Of a DNA stretch of 64,000 nt, positions 30,501 to 40,942 are shown in pieces. The stretch is taken from the NCBI RefSeq assembly GCF_002843305.1, contig NZ_PGSG01000025.1, positions 1-64,000 of the forward strand, in the 5' to 3' direction. The translations under genes and the position numbers were made by a program. The notes beneath the pieces are model-generated. The model did no database searches. It saw only the letters and a program-made list of their open reading frames with translations, and had not been told where the DNA came from. Every line of letters begins with the position of its first letter. The first letter of the stretch is position 1. The DNA is from Streptomyces barkulensis (GTDB lineage Bacteria > Actinomycetota > Actinomycetes > Streptomycetales > Streptomycetaceae).

Positions 30501-30805
30501 AGGCCGTGGCTCCAGGGCGCGGTCGGCCCGTACAGGGACACCACCGCGCCGTCCACCAGCGGCGGCACGCCCAGCATCTGGCGCCCGGCGTCCAGCCGCT
30601 GCGCGCCGGCGAACACCGCCACCGCCTCACCGGAGCCGGCGGCGGGCGCGGCGCCTGCGGAGGCGGCCGCCGCCGCGAGGGCGCCGGTCACCGCGGAGAG
30701 GGCGGTGCCGGCGGGGGCGGTCACCAGCACGTCGCAACCGCCGGTGCTCTGCTCCGCGTGACCGCCGCGCGGTCCGAGGACGGTCAGCCGGATCTGCATC
30801 GACAT
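27503..30805 (-). CDS. FHA domain and FtsK/SpoIIIE-type ATPase fusion protein
   Basis: A 1,100-residue protein. An N-terminal module of about 100 residues is followed by a forkhead-associated domain (about residues 130-210, VRVGRSAEADVPLDDPDVSR and VTDLASTNGTTVDG), which binds phosphothreonine. A disordered Pro/Gly/Ala linker leads to a C-terminal P-loop ATPase of the FtsK/SpoIIIE (EccC-like) type with Walker A GPAGSGKTELLRSAA and Walker B LVVLVDDFDTLV. The C-terminal third contains a low-complexity stretch of alternating Gly and Thr. It is divergent from pkaA. I infer that PkaA/PkaB or their substrates are read by its FHA domain. ATG at 30805 is used; ATG at 30799 is equally possible. The minus-strand frame stays open far upstream without similarity. 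Confidence 0.85.
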   Translation of the reverse strand: MSMQIRLTVLGPRGGHAEQSTGGCDVLVTAPAGTALSAVTGALAAAAASAGAAPAAGSGEAVAVFAGAQRLDAGRQMLGVPPLVDGAVVSLYGPTAPWSHGLAPAGTRARLHVVAGPDAGGVHLLRGGQVRVGRSAEADVPLDDPDVSRLHCTVTVAESGVVTVTDLASTNGTTVDGAAVHDRPVPLPPGATLRLGESAVRLRAGSEELPGGLPALPDGEGHLRVPAGGAGAAGRLPEQGRAPSAAPASPGAPSAPAAPAAAPIAETVGGLGHAALPPYGPGDGGPGGPGTAATPYVPGGPEDGGEIEHGRADHPFPSGGGTHGAGIAPPPGGPAAERPRRGGLGAWARRLAGGRPDDDGADVHGPGRARPAPSTSPSVSAAAAAPGEERRPDPSEILLTALGPGPRLWERGAGHPDALTVRLGSVRGAAGAVEPVTVDLRRTGSLGLAGPRARLLPLVRSVLAQLTALHGPSALEVVLIAPGHAPRGGGHDAAEGGDWSWLGWLPHLRPAHGQDCRLLLAYDREQAAARTEELLRRLDGPEPGAGARRGPLTVAVVDGDPGPAELRDAVARLAAHGPAAGVHLLCLAETSAATPTSPLAVTLEAAAAVSPAFRFCGAVGLLSGAVATAIRVVARGTDPANAPVATVDGVSSAWAERFARALAPLREADAARGPSPDRPVPLPPSSRLLEELGLARATPAALLARWADDPAEPGAPAGPRAEAVLGAGPHGPVTADLAAGHGPFLVSGPAGSGKTELLRSAAASLAAGERPDRLALVLVDGDGDGLRACGDLPHATTYLAAGDPLRMREFAQALGGELKRRAELLGDRPYEAYAAEVSHARHRAAGGHAGGHAARVVAQRRAPGAAPAGTGPGTGTGSGTGTGTVSGRGSEPGALKLRAPGETDSAEAPGAARPAPGAQALPRLVVLVDDFDTLVAPALGNPGRPAAGSVVRALEAVARDGARLGVHLIAATGRPEHTEGTSTGQEAALRVFLGSDASGGPGGSGGPGGSAEGPLPGRGALHRPDGSVTAFQAGRVSGRIPRTATLRPTVVPLDWARAGDPPTRRPVRELGNGPTDLALLASAVERAAREAGAPAHPSLM

Positions 30806-31164
30806 CGGCCCCTTCAGTCCCGTGATGCTGGATGCATCCTCGCACCGACCACTGTCACAGCGCCCACGATCCTCCGTCGAATGATCTTGATTGGTCGGCT
30901 GTGCATGCAAAAGTGACCGGTAATCGCCCGTCCTCCGTGCGTTTCGCTCCGATGCGAAACCCCGGTCGGCCGCCCACCGGCAACCGTCCGCCCGCGCGGC
31001 GCGTCCGACAGGACACGGAGACAGGGCACGGAGACAGGGCGCGGAACGGCCCGGACGGGCGTCTGCGCACGCCTGTGCCCTGTCGCACACGGCACTACAG
31101 TGAGCCGCCGGAGCGCCGTACAGTGGCGGCTTGGGCAGTTCGGACGAACCAGGGAGCGCATGAC
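30806..31164. other. divergent promoter region between the FHA gene and pkaA
   Basis: This region of 359 bases is less GC-rich than its surroundings around 30,870-30,930. A 13-base tandem repeat ACGGAGACAGGGC occurs at 31015-31027 and 31028-31040. Two TACAGT hexamers (31096-31101 and 31119-31124) resemble -10 boxes for pkaA but lack good -35 partners. No gene is evident. Confidence 0.5.
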
Positions 31165-32946
<1,782 letters not shown>

Positions 32947-33105
32947 CGGACAACCGGCGGCGGGGGACAGCTGCGGGGAACGGCGGCGGGGAACGGCGGT
33001 CCGCGCAGGCGGCGACCCGGTTGCTTTGTCGACTTTCGGGGCGGATTTCCGCCCCGGAGGTGGTGGTTGCCGCCATCCGGGGGGCGCGGCGGGCCCGCGG
33101 AAGCG

Positions 33106-33121
33106 TAGTTTTGTCGCCATG
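33106..33121 (+). promoter_or_regulatory. leaderless promoter of pkaB
   Basis: TAGTTT (33106-33111) ends seven bases before the ATG of pkaB, and no ribosome binding site is present. This is the arrangement of Streptomyces leaderless transcripts, where transcription starts at the A of ATG. No clear -35 is seen. Confidence 0.5.
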
Positions 33122-34429
33122 TCACGGAAGATCGGCAGTCGGTACACCGCCCATCGGATCCTGGGCCGGGGCAGCGCCGGCACGGTGTGGCTGGGCGTGG
33201 GGCCGAAGGGCAGCCCCGTCGCCGTCAAGCTGCTGCGCGAGGACCTGGCCTCGGACCAGGAGCTGGTGGGCCGCTTCGTGCAGGAGCGCACCGCGCTGCT
33301 CGCCCTCGACCACCCGCGCGTGGTCAAGGTGCGCGATCTGGTGGTCGACGGCAACGACCTCGCCCTCGTCATGGACCTCGTGCGCGGCACCGACCTGCGC
33401 ACCCGGCTGGAGCGCGAGCGCCGCCTCGCCCCGGAGGTGGCCGTCGCCGTCGCCGCCGACGTCGCCGACGCGCTGGCCGCCGCCCACGCGGCCGGGATCG
33501 TCCACCGCGACGTCAAGCCCGAGAACATCCTGCTCGACGTCCACGGCCCGGCCGGGCCCGGCGGCGCCCCGCCCGCGCTGCTCACCGACTTCGGCGTCGC
33601 CAAGCTGATCGACGCGCCCAGCCGGGGCGGCGGCAGCAAGGTCGTCGGCACCCCCGACTACGTCGCCCCCGAGATCGTCGAGGGTCTGCCGCCGCGCGCA
33701 TCGGTCGACGTCTACGCACTGGCCACGGTGCTGTACGAGCTGCTGGCCGGTTTCACGCCCTTCGGCGGAGGCCACCCCGGGGCCGTGCTGCGCCGCCACG
33801 TCACCGAGCGCGTCGCCCCGCTGCCCGGCATCCCCGACGAGCTGTGGCAGCTGATCAACCAGTGCCTGGCCAAGGCCCCGGCCTCCCGGCTGCGCGCCTC
33901 CGAGACGGCCGTGCGGCTGCGGGAGATGCTGCCGGCCCTGGCCGGGCTGCCGCCGCTCGACATCGACGAGCCCGAGCCGGAGACCGGCGCCCACGGCGGT
34001 GAGCGGCAGGGAGCCCACGGACAGCACGGCGGACACCACGGCGGCCCCGCGTACGACGACGGACCCTACGGGCCCGGTGCGGACGCCGACCCGTACGGCG
34101 CGCCCGCCCGCGGCGCCGTACCGCTCGTCCACGGCGGGCCCGCGCCCGACTCCACCCGCGACACCCACACCAGCATGCGCGTCCCCGGCGCGGACGAGCT
34201 GGCGGGCGGCGCCCACGGCACCGCCCGCGCCCCCCGCGCCCCGGGCAGCCCGCGCGCGGGCTCCGCCCGCCACCGGGCGGCCGAGCGCCGCCGCAGGGTC
34301 AGGCAGGGCGTCACGGCCACGGCCGTCGCCGCCGCGCTCGGCATCGGCGGCTGGCTGGCCCTGTCCGGCGGTGGCGAGGAGGGCGGCGGCCCCGCAGTCC
34401 CCTCGCAGAGCGAGGAGGACAGTCCCTAG
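33119..34429 (+). CDS. pkaB: Ser/Thr protein kinase, PkaB-like
   Basis: A 436-residue Hanks-type kinase. The glycine loop is [12 protein letters not shown], the catalytic lysine is Lys37, the HRD aspartate is Asp131 ([13 protein letters not shown]), the DFG aspartate is Asp157, and the activation-loop end is [14 protein letters not shown]. The kinase domain (residues 10-275) is followed by a disordered His/Gly/Pro-rich linker and a single transmembrane helix near residue 400 ([18 protein letters not shown]), then a short outside tail. It follows pkaA by 172 bases but seems to have its own leaderless promoter. The name is given by gene order and similarity to the S. coelicolor pair as I recall it. 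Confidence 0.88.
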   Translation: MSRKIGSRYTAHRILGRGSAGTVWLGVGPKGSPVAVKLLREDLASDQELVGRFVQERTALLALDHPRVVKVRDLVVDGNDLALVMDLVRGTDLRTRLERERRLAPEVAVAVAADVADALAAAHAAGIVHRDVKPENILLDVHGPAGPGGAPPALLTDFGVAKLIDAPSRGGGSKVVGTPDYVAPEIVEGLPPRASVDVYALATVLYELLAGFTPFGGGHPGAVLRRHVTERVAPLPGIPDELWQLINQCLAKAPASRLRASETAVRLREMLPALAGLPPLDIDEPEPETGAHGGERQGAHGQHGGHHGGPAYDDGPYGPGADADPYGAPARGAVPLVHGGPAPDSTRDTHTSMRVPGADELAGGAHGTARAPRAPGSPRAGSARHRAAERRRRVRQGVTATAVAAALGIGGWLALSGGGEEGGGPAVPSQSEEDSP

Positions 34430-34517
34430 GAGCCCTGGGGAGCGGCCCAGGGAAGCCCCGGGCGCCGGCCGGACGGCCCCCGATCGACGGGGCGGCGGCA
34501 AAGGTCCCGGCAACCGT

Positions 34518-34533
34518 TAGTCTGGAGGGCGTG
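34518..34533 (+). promoter_or_regulatory. prfB -10 box close to the start codon
   Basis: TAGTCT (34518-34523) ends seven bases before the GTG start of prfB. Either the mRNA is leaderless, or the GGAGGG between box and start is used as a ribosome binding site in a longer transcript. Confidence 0.45.
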
Positions 34534-35649
34534 GCAGTCGTCGACGTATCCGAAGCACTGAAGTCCCTCACCTCGACCATGGAGTCGATCGAGGCCGTCC
34601 TGGACCTCGAGAAGCTGAGGGCCGAGATCGCCGTGCTCGAAGAGCAGGCGGCGGACCCGGCCCTGTGGAACGACACCGAGAACGCCCAGCGGGTGACCAG
34701 CAAGCTGTCCCTGCTCCAGGCGCAGGTCCGCAAGGTGGAGGAGCTGCACGGTCGGATCGACGACCTGGAGGTCCTGTTCGAGCTGGCCGAGGCCGAGGAC
34801 GACGCGGACACGCGCACCGAGGCGGAGAGCGAGCTGCAGGCCGTCCAGAAGGCCGTGGACGAGCTGGAGGTCCGCACCCTCCTGTCCGGCGAGTACGACC
34901 CCCGCGAGGCCATGATCAGCGTCCGCGCGGAGGCCGGCGGCGTGGACGCCGCCGACTTCGCCGAGCAGCTCATGCGCATGTACCTGCGCTGGGCCGAGCG
35001 CAGGGGCTACCCGACCGAGGTCCTGGACACCTCGTACGCGGAGGAGGCGGGCATCAAGTCCGCCACCTTCTCCGTCAAGGCCCCCTACGCCTACGGCACC
35101 CTCTCCGTCGAGCAGGGCACCCACCGCATGGTGCGCATCTCGCCCTACGACAACCAGGGCCGCCGCCAGACGTCCTTCGCGGGCGTCGAGGTGATGCCGG
35201 TGGTGGAGCAGACCGACCACATCGAGATCCCCGAGAACGAGATCCGCGTCGACGTCTTCCGCTCCTCCGGGCCCGGTGGCCAGTCGGTCAACACCACCGA
35301 CTCCGCGGTCCGGATGACGCACATCCCGACCGGGATCGTCGTCTCCTGCCAGAACGAGAAGTCCCAGATCCAGAACCGCGCCGCCGCCATGCGCGTCCTC
35401 CAGGCACGCCTCCTGGCGCACCGCCGGGCGGAGGAGCAGGCCAAGATGGACGCCCTCAAGGGCGACGGCGGCAACTCCTGGGGCAACCAGATGCGTTCGT
35501 ACGTCCTCCAGCCGTACCAGATGGTCAAGGACCTGCGCACCGAGTACGAGGTCGGCAACCCCCAGTCCGTCCTCGACGGCGACATCGACGGCTTCCTGGA
35601 GGCGGGCATCCGCTGGCGCAAGCAGCAGGAGCAGCAGAGCGTCGGCTGA
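34531..35649 (+). CDS. prfB: peptide chain release factor 2
   Basis: A 372-residue class I release factor that recognises UGA and UAA and triggers peptide release. The GGQ motif is at residues 249-251 ([20 protein letters not shown]). The stop-codon reading tripeptide, normally Ser-Pro-Phe in RF2, here reads Ser-Pro-Tyr (residues 204-206, [18 protein letters not shown]). The reading frame is uninterrupted from the GTG at 34531, so there is no programmed frameshift as in E. coli prfB. The gene follows pkaB and precedes the cell-surface protein gene. Confidence 0.95.
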   Translation: MAVVDVSEALKSLTSTMESIEAVLDLEKLRAEIAVLEEQAADPALWNDTENAQRVTSKLSLLQAQVRKVEELHGRIDDLEVLFELAEAEDDADTRTEAESELQAVQKAVDELEVRTLLSGEYDPREAMISVRAEAGGVDAADFAEQLMRMYLRWAERRGYPTEVLDTSYAEEAGIKSATFSVKAPYAYGTLSVEQGTHRMVRISPYDNQGRRQTSFAGVEVMPVVEQTDHIEIPENEIRVDVFRSSGPGGQSVNTTDSAVRMTHIPTGIVVSCQNEKSQIQNRAAAMRVLQARLLAHRRAEEQAKMDALKGDGGNSWGNQMRSYVLQPYQMVKDLRTEYEVGNPQSVLDGDIDGFLEAGIRWRKQQEQQSVG

Positions 35650-35962
35650 CCCCGGGCGGGCCAGCCCGGGGCGGGTTCCCGCGGAAGCTCCCCCTCCTGT
35701 GTGTCGGTTCTGTCACAACCAGGTCCGCCGGAGTCCCAACTACCCGCCCACCATGGACATTTCGGGTTGGTCCGGCTTGACGGCGGTGTCGGGCCTGGGA
35801 AAGCATTCTGGCCGGCACGCGCGTGTTCGGGGCGCGTAAGTACGGGGGTGGACGGAGCCCGACCGCTGATCGGTCGCCGGCTCGACACGACGGACCCCGG
35901 CACGCAGGAAGCTCCGCACGGCTGCCCCACTGACGAAGACCACTACTGGGGGTAGTTGGCAT
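35650..35962. other. upstream region of the repeat surface protein
   Basis: A 313-base gap with a good promoter at 35777-35806 (described separately) and a leader of about 150 bases. No further gene is seen. Confidence 0.5.
35777..35806 (+). promoter_or_regulatory. promoter of the surface protein gene
   Basis: TTGACG (35777-35782) and AAGCAT (35801-35806) are separated by 18 bases. The -35 is nearly ideal and the -10 keeps the A at position 2 and T at position 6. Confidence 0.5.
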
Positions 35963-36766
35963 ATGACAAATTCCAGGACGCGAGTGCGCGTCGCGCGGGT
36001 CGCCGCCGGTGCGGTGTTCCTCGCGGGTGTGTCGCTGACGGCCGTCGGCACGGCGTCGGCGCTGGAGGGCTCGGCCGCGCTGGGCGTCAGCTTCACGAAC
36101 GATGACGACCCGGAGGTTCCGGAGAACACCACCGACGTCAACGTCAGCGTCGGCAACACCACGGAGGACCCCGGCAACACCACGGAGGACCCCGGTAACA
36201 CGACCGAGGACCCGGGCAACACCACGGAGGACCCGGGCAACACCACGGAGGACCCGGGCAACACGACCGAGGACCCGGGCAACACCACGGAGGACCCCGG
36301 TAACACCACGGAGGACCCGGGCAACACCACGGAGGACCCGGGCAACACGACCGAGGACCCCGGTAACACGACCGAGGACCCCGGTAACACGACCGAGGAC
36401 CCCGGTAACACCACGGAGGACCCGGGCAACACGACCGAGGACCCGGGCAACACGACCGAGGATCCCGGCGGCGACAGCGACGGCGGTTCCACCGGTGGCC
36501 CGGACCCTGCCACCACCGGCGGCACCGGGGGCGGCGGGGACGAGGACGTGAACACCTGCATCCTCGACGAGTCCACCGTGGACTGCGGTCCCGACACCGA
36601 CTCCGTCGGCACCAAGCCGATCAGCCAGGAGAAGCCGAAGGAGGAGCTGGCCAAGACCGGCGCCGCCGAGACGACCTTCCTGCTGATCGGCGCGGCCACG
36701 ATGATCGCCGGCGGTGTCGGCTTCCGTCTGATGCCGCGCATGGTGAACCGCAACACCGTCGCCTGA
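35963..36766 (+). CDS. secreted repeat protein with LAKTG sortase signal
   Basis: A 267-residue exported protein. A signal peptide (hydrophobic AGAVFLAGVSLTAVGTASA) is followed by 15 exact copies of the heptad GNTTEDP (about residues 64-168), a Gly/Ser/Thr-rich linker, a short domain with two cysteines (CILDESTVDC), and a C-terminal sorting signal: LAKTG, a hydrophobic segment and basic residues. LAXTG is the motif used by class E sortases of Streptomyces, so the protein is probably linked to the cell wall, with the acidic repeats acting as a stalk. Start at ATG 35963 has only a weak ribosome binding site (GGGGGTAG). The function is unknown. Confidence 0.85.
   Translation: MTNSRTRVRVARVAAGAVFLAGVSLTAVGTASALEGSAALGVSFTNDDDPEVPENTTDVNVSVGNTTEDPGNTTEDPGNTTEDPGNTTEDPGNTTEDPGNTTEDPGNTTEDPGNTTEDPGNTTEDPGNTTEDPGNTTEDPGNTTEDPGNTTEDPGNTTEDPGNTTEDPGGDSDGGSTGGPDPATTGGTGGGGDEDVNTCILDESTVDCGPDTDSVGTKPISQEKPKEELAKTGAAETTFLLIGAATMIAGGVGFRLMPRMVNRNTVA
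36152..36466 (+). repeat. 15 x 21-bp in-frame tandem repeat
   Basis: Fifteen tandem 21-base units encode GNTTEDP without any amino-acid change. Units differ only at synonymous positions (ACCACG or ACGACC for Thr-Thr; CCC, CCG or GGT/GGC at the edges). Copy number is therefore likely to vary between strains, and short-read assemblies may misjudge it. Confidence 0.95.
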
Positions 36767-36842
36767 GCGAACGGCGCGGCGCCGCACACGCGTAACGGCG
36801 TGTGACGGCACACGGGAGCAGAGCACACGGGAGCAGAGCACA

Positions 36843-36881
36843 CGAGGGGCCCGGGACGCATCCAGCGTCCCGGGCCCCTCG
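36843..36881. terminator. bidirectional terminator
   Basis: A perfect 17-base-pair stem (arms 36843-36859 and 36865-36881) with loop ATCCA lies between the surface protein gene and the convergent small zinc-ribbon gene. A 15-base tandem repeat (CACACGGGAGCAGAG) precedes it. Confidence 0.88.
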
Positions 36882-36945
36882 TACGTCTCATGCGCGCTCT
36901 GCGCGTCTCGTACGCCGCGGCGCATGCGCGCCGCCGCGAGGCGGC

Positions 36946-37146
36946 CTACACGGCGGCCTGGCGGGCCAGCAGGGCCACCGCGATCAGGGTCAGCAGCAGT
37001 GCCGCCAGCGCGGCCGGGGAGAGGGGGCCCAGGGAGAACGGCCCGTTCTCCCGGTGCAGCCGCTCACGGTGTGCCCGGCACACCGGGCAACGACCCTCGC
37101 TCACCGGCCCTGCGCAGTTGGCGCACACCAGTCGGTCGCACGTCAT
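36946..37146 (-). CDS. small zinc-ribbon membrane protein
   Basis: A 66-residue protein with two CxxC pairs (CANCAGPVSEGRCPVC, residues 8-23) that form a zinc ribbon, a basic linker, and one C-terminal transmembrane helix (LAALLLTLIAVALLA). It starts at ATG 37146 after a near-perfect AAGGAGGAC ribosome binding site. Codon use and the strong translation start speak for a real gene. It is divergent from ftsE. The function is unknown. Confidence 0.78.
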   Translation of the reverse strand: MTCDRLVCANCAGPVSEGRCPVCRAHRERLHRENGPFSLGPLSPAALAALLLTLIAVALLARQAAV

Positions 37147-37329
37147 GCGATGTCCTCCTTATGCAACGCCAACGCCACCGGGCGGTCTTCTGTTCCCGCT
37201 TCCGCCTCCGCGGGCCGGAAGCTCTGCCTCCACTGTGCCAGCACCGGGACCGGAGCGCAGAAAGTCGTGGCCAATGCCTGGTTTGCGACTGATGTGCAGC
37301 CGGACAAAACCCCCAACCGCGGACGCCGA

Positions 37330-37359
37330 CTGCGGCCCCCGCGCGGATTCGCGTAGGGT
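37330..37359 (+). promoter_or_regulatory. ftsEX promoter
   Basis: CTGCGG (37330-37335) and TAGGGT (37354-37359) are 18 bases apart, a good match to the Streptomyces vegetative consensus. The start codon of ftsE lies 68 bases further on. Confidence 0.5.
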
Positions 37360-37427
37360 CACCACACCGACGGGGATCCACTCCGCGGCTTCCGCTGCCC
37401 CTACCCAGGTCGACGTGGTGTAAATCC

Positions 37428-38117
37428 GTGATCCGATTCGACAACGTCTCGAAGTTCTACCCCAAGCAGAACCGCCCCGCCCTCCGCGACGTGTCGCTGG
37501 AGGTCGAACGCGGCGAGTTCGTCTTCCTGGTGGGCTCCTCCGGCTCCGGCAAGTCCACCTTCCTGCGGCTGATCCTGCGGGAGGAGCGCGCCAGCCACGG
37601 GCAGGTGCACGTCCTCGGCAAGGACCTCGCCCGCCTGTCCAACTGGAAGGTGCCGCACATGCGCCGCCAGGTCGGCACGGTCTTCCAGGACTTCCGGCTG
37701 CTCCCCAACAAGACGGTGGGGGAGAACGTCGCCTTCGCCCTGGAGGTGATCGGCCGGTCGCGCGGCGACATCCGCAAGTCCGTTCCCCAGGTGCTGGATC
37801 TGGTCGGTCTGGCGGGCAAGGAGGACCGGATGCCCGGCGAGCTGTCCGGCGGTGAGCAGCAGCGGGTGGCCATCGCCCGCGCGTTCGTCAACAAGCCGAA
37901 GCTGCTGATCGCCGACGAGCCCACCGGCAACCTCGACCCGCAGACCTCGGTCGGCATCATGAAGCTGCTGGACCGGATCAACCGCACCGGGGCGACCGTG
38001 GTCATGGCCACCCACGACCAGCAGATCGTCGACCAGATGCGCAAGCGCGTGATCGAACTAGAAAAGGGCCGTCTCGTGCGCGACCAGTCGCGCGGTGTCT
38101 ACGGCTACCAGCACTGA
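37428..38117 (+). CDS. ftsE: cell division ATP-binding protein FtsE
   Basis: A 229-residue ABC ATPase that, with FtsX, controls peptidoglycan hydrolases during division and growth. Walker A is GSSGSGKST (residues 36-44), the signature is [14 protein letters not shown] and Walker B is [12 protein letters not shown]. Start is the GTG at 37428, the conserved N-terminus [11 protein letters not shown]. ftsX follows nine bases later. Confidence 0.96.
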   Translation: MIRFDNVSKFYPKQNRPALRDVSLEVERGEFVFLVGSSGSGKSTFLRLILREERASHGQVHVLGKDLARLSNWKVPHMRRQVGTVFQDFRLLPNKTVGENVAFALEVIGRSRGDIRKSVPQVLDLVGLAGKEDRMPGELSGGEQQRVAIARAFVNKPKLLIADEPTGNLDPQTSVGIMKLLDRINRTGATVVMATHDQQIVDQMRKRVIELEKGRLVRDQSRGVYGYQH

Positions 38118-38126
38118 AAGGACGCC

Positions 38127-39044
38127 ATGCGCGCCCAGTTCGTACTGTCGGAGATCGGCGTCGGTCTCCGCCGCAACCTCACGATGACCTTCGCGGTGAT
38201 CGTCTCCGTCGCCCTGTCGCTGGCCCTGCTCGGCGGTGCGCTGCTCGCCCGTGAACAGGTGAACAGCATGAAGGGGTTCTGGTACGACAAGGTCCAGGTG
38301 TCGATCTACCTCTGCAACGAGAACGACGCCGACTCCGACCCCAACTGCGCCAAGGGAGCGGTCACCGCGCAGCAGAAGCGCCAGATCAAGGCGGACCTCG
38401 ACAAGCTCGACATAGTCGAGACGGTCTACCACGAGTCCGCCGAGCAGGCGTACAAGCACTACCGGGAGCAGTTCAAGGACTCCCCGCTGGCCGACTCGCT
38501 GACCCCGGACCAGATGCAGGAGTCCTACCGGGTCAAGCTGAAGGACCCGACCAAGTTCGAGGTCATCAGCACCGCCTTCTCCGGCCGTGACGGCGTCCAG
38601 GAGGTCCAGGACCAGCGGAACCTGCTGGAGAACCTCTTCCGGATGCTGGAGGGCATGAACTTCGCGGCGCTCGGGCTGATGGGACTGATGCTGGTCGTCG
38701 CCCTGCTGCTGATCGTCAACACCGTGCGGGTGGCGGCGTTCAGCAGGCGCAGGGAGACGGGGATCATGAGGCTGGTGGGCGCGTCCAGCTTCTACATCCA
38801 GATGCCCTTCATCGCGGAGGCCGCGTTCGCCGGGCTCCTGGGCGCGGTCGGCGCCACGGTGCTGCTGGTGGTCGGCCGCTACTTCCTCATCGACGCCGGC
38901 CTGTCGCTGGCCGAGCAGATGCCGCTGATCGACTTCATCGGCTGGGACGCGCTGCTCAAGGTGCTCCCGCTGGTGTTCGTGGTGGGTGTGCTGATGCCCG
39001 CGCTGGCCGCCTTCATCACGCTGCGTAAGTATCTGAAGGTGTGA
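38127..39044 (+). CDS. ftsX: cell division membrane protein FtsX
   Basis: A 305-residue membrane protein with four transmembrane helices: one near the N-terminus (about residues 22-44) and three in the C-terminal half. The large extracellular loop between the first two holds a Cys pair (YLCNENDADSDPNCAKG), as in other actinobacterial FtsX. It transmits ATP hydrolysis by FtsE to cell-wall hydrolases outside. The start is ATG 38127 after AAAGGA. Confidence 0.95.
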   Translation: MRAQFVLSEIGVGLRRNLTMTFAVIVSVALSLALLGGALLAREQVNSMKGFWYDKVQVSIYLCNENDADSDPNCAKGAVTAQQKRQIKADLDKLDIVETVYHESAEQAYKHYREQFKDSPLADSLTPDQMQESYRVKLKDPTKFEVISTAFSGRDGVQEVQDQRNLLENLFRMLEGMNFAALGLMGLMLVVALLLIVNTVRVAAFSRRRETGIMRLVGASSFYIQMPFIAEAAFAGLLGAVGATVLLVVGRYFLIDAGLSLAEQMPLIDFIGWDALLKVLPLVFVVGVLMPALAAFITLRKYLKV

Positions 39045-39162
39045 TGTGACCGCGGTGCGGGAGCGCCCGGGGGCCGTTCGAACGCCCCCGGGCGCGCTCG
39101 GGATGTGACGAAGGACGCCGCGGCCGTTCGTGCGACCTCCCGTGCGGCGCCCGTCCGTGTCC

Positions 39163-39178
39163 TAGACTCCGCAGCATG
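39163..39178 (+). promoter_or_regulatory. leaderless promoter of the S41 protease gene
   Basis: TAGACT (39163-39168), an ideal -10 hexamer, ends seven bases before the ATG at 39176, and no ribosome binding site precedes the start. Transcription probably begins at the ATG itself. Confidence 0.6.
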
Positions 39179-40444
39179 TCGGGTACGTCGAAGTTCGTCC
39201 CCCACGGTTCCGCACGGGCCGCGGCCCCGGCCCTGGAAGGCGGGCGCCGGCCTCGGCGCATCCTCCGGGGGACGGGGCTGACCCTGGTCTTCGTGGCCGT
39301 ACTGGGGGCCGGGGCCGTCACCGAATCATGGGGGGACGTCACCGAGGGTGACATGGCGTCCGCGAGCCCGGGACCGGCCGAGGGGAAGGCGGAGGGGAGG
39401 ACCCCGCCGCGCGAGGACCCCGCGCACGACTCTGCGCACGACCCCGCGCACGACGCCGAGGAACTGGTCAGCCGCAGCGGGGACCGCTGGGCCGCCGCGT
39501 ACACCGCCCGCGAGTACGAGGGCCTGAGGCAGTCCCTGGACGGCCGGTACGTCGGCGTGGGCGTCTCCGTGCGCCGTACGGGCGCCGACCGGATCGAGAT
39601 CGCCCGCGTCCAGCCCGGCAGCCCCGCCGCGAAGGCGGGCGTACGCGCCGGGGACCGGCTGGTCACCGTCGACGGCACCAGTGCCGAGGGCCGCCCCGTC
39701 ACCGAAGTGGTGGCCCTGCTGCGCGGCGGCGCGCCGGGGGAGGCGGCCCCGCCCGGCAGCCGGGTCGTCCTCGGTCTGAGCCGGGGGAGCCTGCGCTGGG
39801 AGGAGGGGCTGGAGAGGGCCCGGCTCAGCGTCGAGACCGTCACCGTCACCTCTCTGGGCGCGGCCTCCTCCGGCACGCCGGCGGACCCGGACGGGCCGGC
39901 CGCCGCCGCCCGCGTCAGGATCGACTCGTTCACCAGAGGCACGGGGGAGCAGTTGCGGCGCGCGGTGGAGGACCTCCCACCGGGCGGGGGGATCCTGCTC
40001 GACCTGCGCGGCAACTCCGGCGGTCTGGTCGCCGAGGCCGCCGAGGCCGCCTCCGTCTTCCTCGACGGCGGCCTGGTGGCCACGTACGGGGACGGCGACA
40101 CCGAGCGCGCGCTGTACGCCGAGCCCGGCGGAAACACCGCCTCCCCCCTGGTGGTGCTGGTCGACGGCGGCACGATGAGCGCCGCCGAACTCCTGGCCGG
40201 CGCCCTCCAGGACCGCGGCCGGGCGGTCGTCGTCGGCACCCGCACCTTCGGCAAGGGCTCGGTCCAGGAGCCGAGGGAGCAGCCGGACGGCTCGGTCGCC
40301 GAACTGACCGTCGGCCACTACACCACCCCCGGCGGGCGGACCTTCGAGGAGGACGGACTGCTGCCGGACCTGGAGGTGCGGCCGGGGCAGGACGCGCAGG
40401 AGGAGGCCCGCACGGTATTGAGTGGCCTCGCCACCCGGTCGTAG
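39176..40444 (+). CDS. C-terminal processing peptidase, S41 family
   Basis: A 422-residue exported protease of the CtpA/Prc type. A signal anchor (GLTLVFVAVLGAGAVTESWG) is followed by a PDZ domain (about residues 125-205, IARVQPGSPAAKAGVRAGDR) and the S41 peptidase domain with the Ser/Lys dyad Ser335 (GGTMSAAELLAGAL) and Lys360 (FGKGSVQ). It lies between ftsX and smpB. I infer a role in trimming cell-envelope proteins, perhaps including FtsEX-linked hydrolases. Confidence 0.92.
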   Translation: MSGTSKFVPHGSARAAAPALEGGRRPRRILRGTGLTLVFVAVLGAGAVTESWGDVTEGDMASASPGPAEGKAEGRTPPREDPAHDSAHDPAHDAEELVSRSGDRWAAAYTAREYEGLRQSLDGRYVGVGVSVRRTGADRIEIARVQPGSPAAKAGVRAGDRLVTVDGTSAEGRPVTEVVALLRGGAPGEAAPPGSRVVLGLSRGSLRWEEGLERARLSVETVTVTSLGAASSGTPADPDGPAAAARVRIDSFTRGTGEQLRRAVEDLPPGGGILLDLRGNSGGLVAEAAEAASVFLDGGLVATYGDGDTERALYAEPGGNTASPLVVLVDGGTMSAAELLAGALQDRGRAVVVGTRTFGKGSVQEPREQPDGSVAELTVGHYTTPGGRTFEEDGLLPDLEVRPGQDAQEEARTVLSGLATRS

Positions 40445-40462
40445 TGGAACAATGGCGGTGCT

Positions 40463-40942
40463 ATGGCTAAAGAGACGGGGCGCAAACTCATCGCGCAGAA
40501 CAAGAAGGCGCGGCACGACTACCTCATCCTCGACACCTACGAGTGCGGGCTGGTGCTGACCGGCACGGAGGTGAAGTCGCTGCGGCAGGGGCGGGCGTCT
40601 CTGGTGGACGGCTTCGCCCAGCTCGACGGCGGTGAGGCGTGGCTGCACAACGTGCACATCCCCGAGTACAGCCAGGGGACGTGGACCAACCACAGCGCGC
40701 GGCGCAAGCGGAAGCTGCTGATGCACCGCGCCGAGATCGACAAGCTGATCGGCAAGCTCCAGGAGTCGGGCCTGACGCTGGTCCCGCTCCAGCTGTACTT
40801 CAAGGACGGCCGCGCCAAGGTCGAGATCGCGCTGGCGCGCGGCAAGAAGGAGTACGACAAGCGGCAGGCGCTGCGGGAGAAGCAGGACCGCCGCGAGGCC
40901 GAGCGCGCGGTCTCGGCGGCCCGCCGGCGCCGGCGGGCCTGA
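40463..40942 (+). CDS. smpB: SsrA-binding protein SmpB
   Basis: A 159-residue tmRNA-binding protein needed for trans-translation. Conserved features are [20 protein letters not shown] near the N-terminus, [20 protein letters not shown], and the basic C-terminal tail ([15 protein letters not shown]) that mimics the codon-anticodon helix in the A site. The gene lies directly upstream of ssrA, its RNA partner. Confidence 0.97.
   Translation: MAKETGRKLIAQNKKARHDYLILDTYECGLVLTGTEVKSLRQGRASLVDGFAQLDGGEAWLHNVHIPEYSQGTWTNHSARRKRKLLMHRAEIDKLIGKLQESGLTLVPLQLYFKDGRAKVEIALARGKKEYDKRQALREKQDRREAERAVSAARRRRRA

Noticed and set aside
34531..34640. Programmed frameshift in prfB
   Set aside because: The E. 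coli-type in-frame UGA near codon 26 is absent; the gene reads straight through.
36152..36466. Regular 21-base repeats taken as a CRISPR array
   Set aside because: There are no spacers: the units are directly adjacent, stay in one reading frame and encode a constant heptad.
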